Positions 60,035 to 64,000 of a stretch of DNA of 64,000 bases are shown one piece after another. Below the pieces are notes generated by a model, which saw nothing but the letters and a program-made list of their open reading frames with translations, was not told the origin of the DNA and did no database searches. A program made the position numbers and the translations under genes. Position 1 is the stretch's first letter. Every line of letters begins with the position of its first letter. The DNA is from Parasphingorhabdus marina DSM 22363 (GTDB lineage: Bacteria > Pseudomonadota > Alphaproteobacteria > Sphingomonadales > Sphingomonadaceae), in assembly GCF_900128895.1 (NCBI RefSeq), contig NZ_FSQW01000001.1, positions 930,001 to 994,000 on the forward strand, read 5' to 3'.

Positions 60035-60238
60035 ATGCAATCCGATGACAATCCCGATGTGACAGAAGCCGGCGGTTCACCATCACCCAATGCCGGCGGC
60101 TTTTTCCTGGCGGCCGGATGTATTGGCGGTGTCATTGTCGGGAGTTTTCTGGGCCAGCCGTCAATCGGTTTTCTTGCCGGTCTGGGACTGGGCGGTCTCG
60201 TCGCACTGGCGATGTGGCTTCGTGACCGGAACCGGTAA
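60035..60238 (+). CDS. Small membrane protein
   Basis: 67 residues: a hydrophilic N-terminus, then two or three glycine-rich hydrophobic segments (GGFFLAAGCIGGVIVGSFLG, IGFLAGLGLGGLVALAMWL) and a basic tail (RDRNR). It is a probable inner-membrane protein of unknown role. No close ribosome site; ATG chosen as first in frame. The 164-bp gap before it holds no gene. Confidence 0.6.
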   Translation: MQSDDNPDVTEAGGSPSPNAGGFFLAAGCIGGVIVGSFLGQPSIGFLAGLGLGGLVALAMWLRDRNR

Positions 60239-60313
60239 GCGAACGCAATTTCGTACGTTTAAACCCTTCACCGGGTGCTTGTCAGGACGGTGCGGGCTTC
60301 CTATTGTCGGGTT

Positions 60314-61684
60314 ATGCTGAAACATCTGAGAAACCTGATCATCCTGTTCGTTATTTTGGGCGCGGGAGCCTTTTATTATCTCTCGCAAGGGGACACCGCC
60401 CGTCTCCCGCTTGAGGCGACAACCGGTGTGGTCCCTGAGATTACCAATGTCCGGGTCGAGAATTTTCCGACCATCAATGTCGCCGAAGCTGATCCGTGGC
60501 AGGAGGGCGAAGCGCCGGTCGCGGCTGACGGGCTGACCGTGGCGCGGTTTGCTGACGGTCTGGATCATCCCCGGACGATGTTGCGGCTGCCCAATGGCGA
60601 CATCCTGGTGGCCGAAACCAACAGCCCGCCACGGACAATGGGCGGGATTGAAGGCTGGGTCATGCGCAACCTGATGAGCAAGGCCGGGGCGGGTACGGAA
60701 TCTGCCAACCGGATTACCTTGCTCCGCGACAGCGATGGCGACGGCACTGCGGAAGACCGTTTTGCCTATCTGGAAAATCTCAATTCCCCGTTTGGCATGG
60801 CTCTGGTCGGTGAGACGCTATATGTGGCGAACACCAATGAAGTTCTTGCCTTTCCTTATGTTGAAGGTGAAACGCGGATCACGGCAGAGGGACGCAAGGT
60901 CGCGAACCTCAATGCCGTGGCCCCCAATAATCACTGGACACGGGGGTTGATCGCCAGCCCGGACGGCCAGTATCTCTTTGTGTCCGTCGGCTCGAACAGC
61001 AATATCGGTGAAAACGGGATGGAGACCGAAACAGAACGCGCGGCGATCCTGCGCGTCGAACTCGCGACCAATGAGAAAATTGTCTATGCCGATGGCCTGC
61101 GCAATCCCGTGGGCATGGCCTATGAACCGCGAACCGCAAAGCTGTTCACGGTGGTCAATGAGCGCGACATGCTGGGCAGTGACATGGTGCCGGACTATCT
61201 CACCGAAGTGCGGTTTGCTGCGCATTATGGCTGGCCCTGGCATTTCTGGGGCGGACATATCGATCCCCGTGTCGAGCCCAAAAATCTCGATCATCGCCAG
61301 TATGAACGTCGCCCCGACTATGGACTGGGCGCGCATGTTGCGCCGCTGGGTCTGGCATTTGCGAACGGGCAGGACCTGGGCGAACCGTTTGTGAACGGTG
61401 CCGTGGTGGCGCGTCACGGGTCATGGAACCGCAAGCCGCTGGCGGGCTATGACGTGATATTCGTGGATTTCAACGAAAAGGGCGAACCGGTGGGCAAACC
61501 GACCATTTTGCTCGAGGGCTTTGTCGATGAAGACGACAAGGCCCAGGGGCGGCCGACGATGGTCGAATTTGATCAGACGGGTGCCTTGCTGGTGTCCGAT
61601 GATGTCGGCGGAGTCATCTGGCGAGTGTCCCGGGAGGGGGCGGATACTGCATCCGGTCCGGCAGCGGAAAGCGAAGCGCAATAG
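60314..61684 (+). CDS. PQQ-dependent sugar dehydrogenase, sorbosone dehydrogenase type
   Basis: 456 residues from the ATG at 60314. A signal or anchor (LIILFVILGAGAFYYL) precedes a six-bladed beta-propeller: LDHPRTMLRLPNGDILVAET, VSVGSNSNIGENGMETETER, RNPVGMAYEPRTAKLFTVVN, HVAPLGLAFANG, VARHGSWNRKPLAGYDVIFV. This is the pattern of sorbosone dehydrogenases and related PQQ glucose-dehydrogenase-like proteins acting in the periplasm. PQQ synthesis genes are not in the window. Confidence 0.85.
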   Translation: MLKHLRNLIILFVILGAGAFYYLSQGDTARLPLEATTGVVPEITNVRVENFPTINVAEADPWQEGEAPVAADGLTVARFADGLDHPRTMLRLPNGDILVAETNSPPRTMGGIEGWVMRNLMSKAGAGTESANRITLLRDSDGDGTAEDRFAYLENLNSPFGMALVGETLYVANTNEVLAFPYVEGETRITAEGRKVANLNAVAPNNHWTRGLIASPDGQYLFVSVGSNSNIGENGMETETERAAILRVELATNEKIVYADGLRNPVGMAYEPRTAKLFTVVNERDMLGSDMVPDYLTEVRFAAHYGWPWHFWGGHIDPRVEPKNLDHRQYERRPDYGLGAHVAPLGLAFANGQDLGEPFVNGAVVARHGSWNRKPLAGYDVIFVDFNEKGEPVGKPTILLEGFVDEDDKAQGRPTMVEFDQTGALLVSDDVGGVIWRVSREGADTASGPAAESEAQ

Positions 61685-61687
61685 GCG

Positions 61688-62518
61688 TCAGTCCAGGGTC
61701 TTTCCGGCCCTCCCGGCCAGTTCAACAATATATTGCCAGGCGACACGCCCGGACTGGTTCCCTCTCTGCCGCGCCCATTGCAGCGCGTCGGCCGGGTCAA
61801 ATTCCAGTTCATGGACTTCGGCATAGCGGGTGACCATCGCGAGATAGTCGTCCGGTGATGCCGCATGAAAGCCGAGGCGGATGCCGAACCGGTCGGATAG
61901 CGCCAGCTTGTCGTCCAGTATATCGCGGGGGTGGACGGGATCATCCTGTTCGGACATGTGGCGCGGGACGATATGCCGCCGGTTGGCCGTGACATAGAGC
62001 CGGACATTGTCCGGCCGCTCCGATGCACCGCCTTCGAGCAGGGATCGCAGCAATCGTGCTGCGCTTTCGTCGCCATCAAATCCCATATCATCGATAAACA
62101 GCAGGAAAGCCCTGTCGATGCCCGACAGCTGGCGGAAGAGATCGGGCAGGCTGTCCAGCCGGTCGGCCGAGGCTTCAACCAGCGCCAGGTCTGCCCCGTC
62201 GCCTTGCAGGGCACCTGCAACAGATTTGACCAGTGCCGACTTCCCCATGCCCCGGGAGCCCCATAACAGGACATCATGGGCAGCGAATCCCTCGGCAAAG
62301 CGCTGGCTGTTTTCGAGCAAGCGGGATTTCTGTTCGTCGATACCGGTCAGAAGATCGAGATCCAGCGGCGCGAATTCCGCAACCGGCCGCATAGCCTGGC
62401 CATCCCAGTACCAGGCATTCCCGTCGCCAGGATCGGCGGGAGCTTGAGCGGGAGGAGACAGCCGGTCGAGCGCATTCGCAATGCGCTCCAGAACGTCCCG
62501 GATATCCCCGTCCGCCAT
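61688..62518 (-). CDS. DUF815 AAA-type ATPase
   Basis: 276 residues. Walker A LLWGSRGMGKSALVKSVAGA and Walker B LLFIDDMGFDGDESAA, with the arginine region RLYVTANRRHIVPRHMSEQD. DUF815 members are ATPases of uncertain task. It ends 1 bp before the acyl-CoA dehydrogenase gene region on the same strand, so co-transcription is possible. Confidence 0.88.
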   Translation of the reverse strand: MADGDIRDVLERIANALDRLSPPAQAPADPGDGNAWYWDGQAMRPVAEFAPLDLDLLTGIDEQKSRLLENSQRFAEGFAAHDVLLWGSRGMGKSALVKSVAGALQGDGADLALVEASADRLDSLPDLFRQLSGIDRAFLLFIDDMGFDGDESAARLLRSLLEGGASERPDNVRLYVTANRRHIVPRHMSEQDDPVHPRDILDDKLALSDRFGIRLGFHAASPDDYLAMVTRYAEVHELEFDPADALQWARQRGNQSGRVAWQYIVELAGRAGKTLD

Positions 62519-62519
62519 G

Positions 62520-64000
62520 TCAGGCGGACAGTGCGTCGCTGTCGAGCGCGTAGAGAATATCTGCGCCGCTCATTGCAGCCGGCTTGAGGCCCATGGCTTC
62601 GGGGACAAGATGATCGAGATAATAGCGTGTGGTCACCAGTTTGGCCTGCAGGAACGGATCGGAACCATCGCCGGGTTCGGACCGGGCAATTTCATGCTGC
62701 TGTTTCATCAACATGCCGCATGTTGCAGTCGCCAGCATGGTCATGAACGGATAGCTGCCGGCCAGCCGGTCATCGATGGAGGCCTCACCGCCGCTCATCC
62801 ATATGGCGACATCTTCCACGGCCTGCGCGAGAGCCGACAGGGCGGGTTCGTCTCCGGCGGACAATTTGATCTCGGCAAGCAGGCTGTTCATCGCTTCGCC
62901 GCCATCCAGACCCAGCTTCCGGCCGACAAGATCAGCAGCCTGAATGCCATTTGTGCCCTCATAGATCGGCGCAATCCGGGCATCCCGGAAATGCTGTGCC
63001 GCGCCGGTTTCCTCGACAAAACCCATGCCGCCATGGACCTGCACGCCAATCGACGCCACTTCATTACCGACATCCGTGCCATATCCCTTGATCAGCGGGG
63101 TCAGGATTTCGGCGCGCGCTTTGGCTCCTTCGAGACCCAGCGTCGCGCGATCGACATGCGAGGTGGCATAGTAGAGCAGAGCCCTTGTAGCCTGGGTCAG
63201 CGACCGGGACCGCAGCAACATGCGGCGAACATCGGGATGTTCGATAATTGCCACCGGATCCTTGCTACCGCTGCCGGCACGCGCTGACTGAACGCGTTCG
63301 GTTGCATAGCCAATCGCCTGTTGTGTGGCCCGTTCGGAAATCTGGACGCCCTGCGAACCGACATTGATTCGGGCATTGTTCATCATCGTGAACATCGCCT
63401 TCATCCCGCCAAATTCGCCGCCGATCATTTCACCATAGCATTCATCCTTTTCGCCATAGGCCATCACGCATGTCGGCGAGGCGTGGATACCCAGCTTGTG
63501 CTCGATCGATACGCAGGTCACATCATTGGGTTCAGCCACGTTACCATCGGCATCAAGATGATTTTTCGGCACGATGAACAGCGAAATACCGCGGGTACCT
63601 TCCGGCGCCCCGGGGGTCCGGGCGAGGACCAGATGGATGATATTTTCGGTCAGGTCATGTTCGCCGAAGGTGATGTAGATTTTCTGGCCCTTGATCCGGT
63701 ATTTGCCAGCATGCGGGCCGTCAGTCACCGGTTCGGCGGTGGCGCGGAGCGCGCCGACATCCGATCCGGCCTGCGGTTCGGTCAGGTTCATCGTGCCGGT
63801 CCATGCCCCCGATATCAGGTTGGGGAGATAGCGGGCCTTTTGCTCATCGCTGCCATGGGCGTGAATCGCCTCCACTGCGCCAAAGCTGAGCATCGGGCAC
63901 AGGGTGAATGCGAAATTCGCCGCACCGCAAGTTTCCAGGATCAGCGCCGACAGCGAATAGGGCAGGCCCTGTCCGTCAAATTCTTCGGGTCCGTCAATCG
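62520..64000 (-). CDS. Acyl-CoA dehydrogenase, 5' part cut by window end
   Basis: At least 492 residues; the open frame runs past 64000 without a start, so the N-terminus is outside. Flavin and substrate region: MNLTEPQAGSDVGALRATAE, KIYITFGEHDLTENIIH, and HKLGIHASPTCVMAYG; a C-terminal extension (PF12806-type) with IGVQVHGGMGFVEETGAAQH, YEGTNGIQAADLVGRKLG. This is the long ACAD type related to DmdC and medium/long-chain enzymes. It dehydrogenates acyl-CoA in beta-oxidation or in sulfur-compound breakdown. Just downstream of it lies the DUF815 gene. Confidence 0.93.
   Translation of the reverse strand, partial: IDGPEEFDGQGLPYSLSALILETCGAANFAFTLCPMLSFGAVEAIHAHGSDEQKARYLPNLISGAWTGTMNLTEPQAGSDVGALRATAEPVTDGPHAGKYRIKGQKIYITFGEHDLTENIIHLVLARTPGAPEGTRGISLFIVPKNHLDADGNVAEPNDVTCVSIEHKLGIHASPTCVMAYGEKDECYGEMIGGEFGGMKAMFTMMNNARINVGSQGVQISERATQQAIGYATERVQSARAGSGSKDPVAIIEHPDVRRMLLRSRSLTQATRALLYYATSHVDRATLGLEGAKARAEILTPLIKGYGTDVGNEVASIGVQVHGGMGFVEETGAAQHFRDARIAPIYEGTNGIQAADLVGRKLGLDGGEAMNSLLAEIKLSAGDEPALSALAQAVEDVAIWMSGGEASIDDRLAGSYPFMTMLATATCGMLMKQQHEIARSEPGDGSDPFLQAKLVTTRYYLDHLVPEAMGLKPAAMSGADILYALDSDALSA

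Noticed and set aside
1-64000. CRISPR array, prophage, insertion sequence, tRNA or rRNA gene
   Set aside because: No regular repeat-spacer array, transposase, integrase, phage structural gene or tRNA-like cloverleaf was seen on reading both strands; a tRNA could still be missed by eye.

Overview
The window looks like part of a chromosome of a Sphingomonadales alphaproteobacterium. This rests on gene families and gene order, since no rRNA, tRNA or marker search is available. The pointers are a class I lysyl-tRNA synthetase, a ThiS-ThiG fusion, an UrcA-family protein, ihfA next to a MerR gene, rplU with a long Lys/Ala tail, a Mg-type hemB, and an SUV3-like helicase, S4 protein, fdxA and carD in a row. 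Genes are dense on both strands with short gaps and frequent 4-bp overlaps. I see no prophage, insertion sequence, CRISPR array, tRNA or rRNA gene.

The most unusual region is 0.9-5.75 kb. A Crp/Fnr-type regulator is followed by a FapF-like outer-membrane protein (signal, coiled coil, plug-like linker, beta-barrel). Convergent to them, across a two-way terminator, is a four-gene operon: an Asn/Gln-rich amyloid-like secreted protein, a second secreted protein, a periplasmic C39-type cysteine peptidase and a third secreted protein. Two of the three secreted proteins carry a canonical double-glycine-type leader motif (LS..EL..M.SG and VS..DL..L.GG) downstream of a Sec signal peptide. I read this as a divergent Fap-like functional-amyloid or secreted-peptide system. 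Two matching palindromes lie upstream of the first operon gene.

5.8-21.5 kb holds housekeeping and metabolic genes: thioesterase, ihfA, merR, a SixA-like phosphatase, a DinG/XPD-type helicase, NnrU, lysK, DUF3291, a YeeE/YedE transporter, a TetR-GST-bicupin module with clear operators, a fatty acid desaturase, an orphan ATP-grasp ligase, an SDR and argE. 21.5-32.9 kb has a nitroreductase-like/MarR pair under a palindromic promoter, a DUF885 lipoprotein, an amidohydrolase with a 2OG-Fe(II) oxygenase, an Arg-rich RcnB-like repeat protein, cytochrome c', aroQ-accB-accC and the thiSG fusion.

32.9-45.9 kb has a long imperfect palindromic repeat (second copy at 54.6 kb), an UrcA gene with a structured leader, a LytS/LytTR two-component pair, two PF10118-type paralogues, TetR, lnt, metK, trmB and rplU-rpmA. 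46-64 kb has a gamma carbonic anhydrase, hemB, an M23 peptidase, the SUV3-like helicase-S4-fdxA-carD group, an adenine deaminase/phosphoribosyltransferase purine-salvage pair, two DUF2807 proteins around a methyltransferase, a sorbosone-dehydrogenase-like enzyme, a DUF815 ATPase and an acyl-CoA dehydrogenase cut by the window end.
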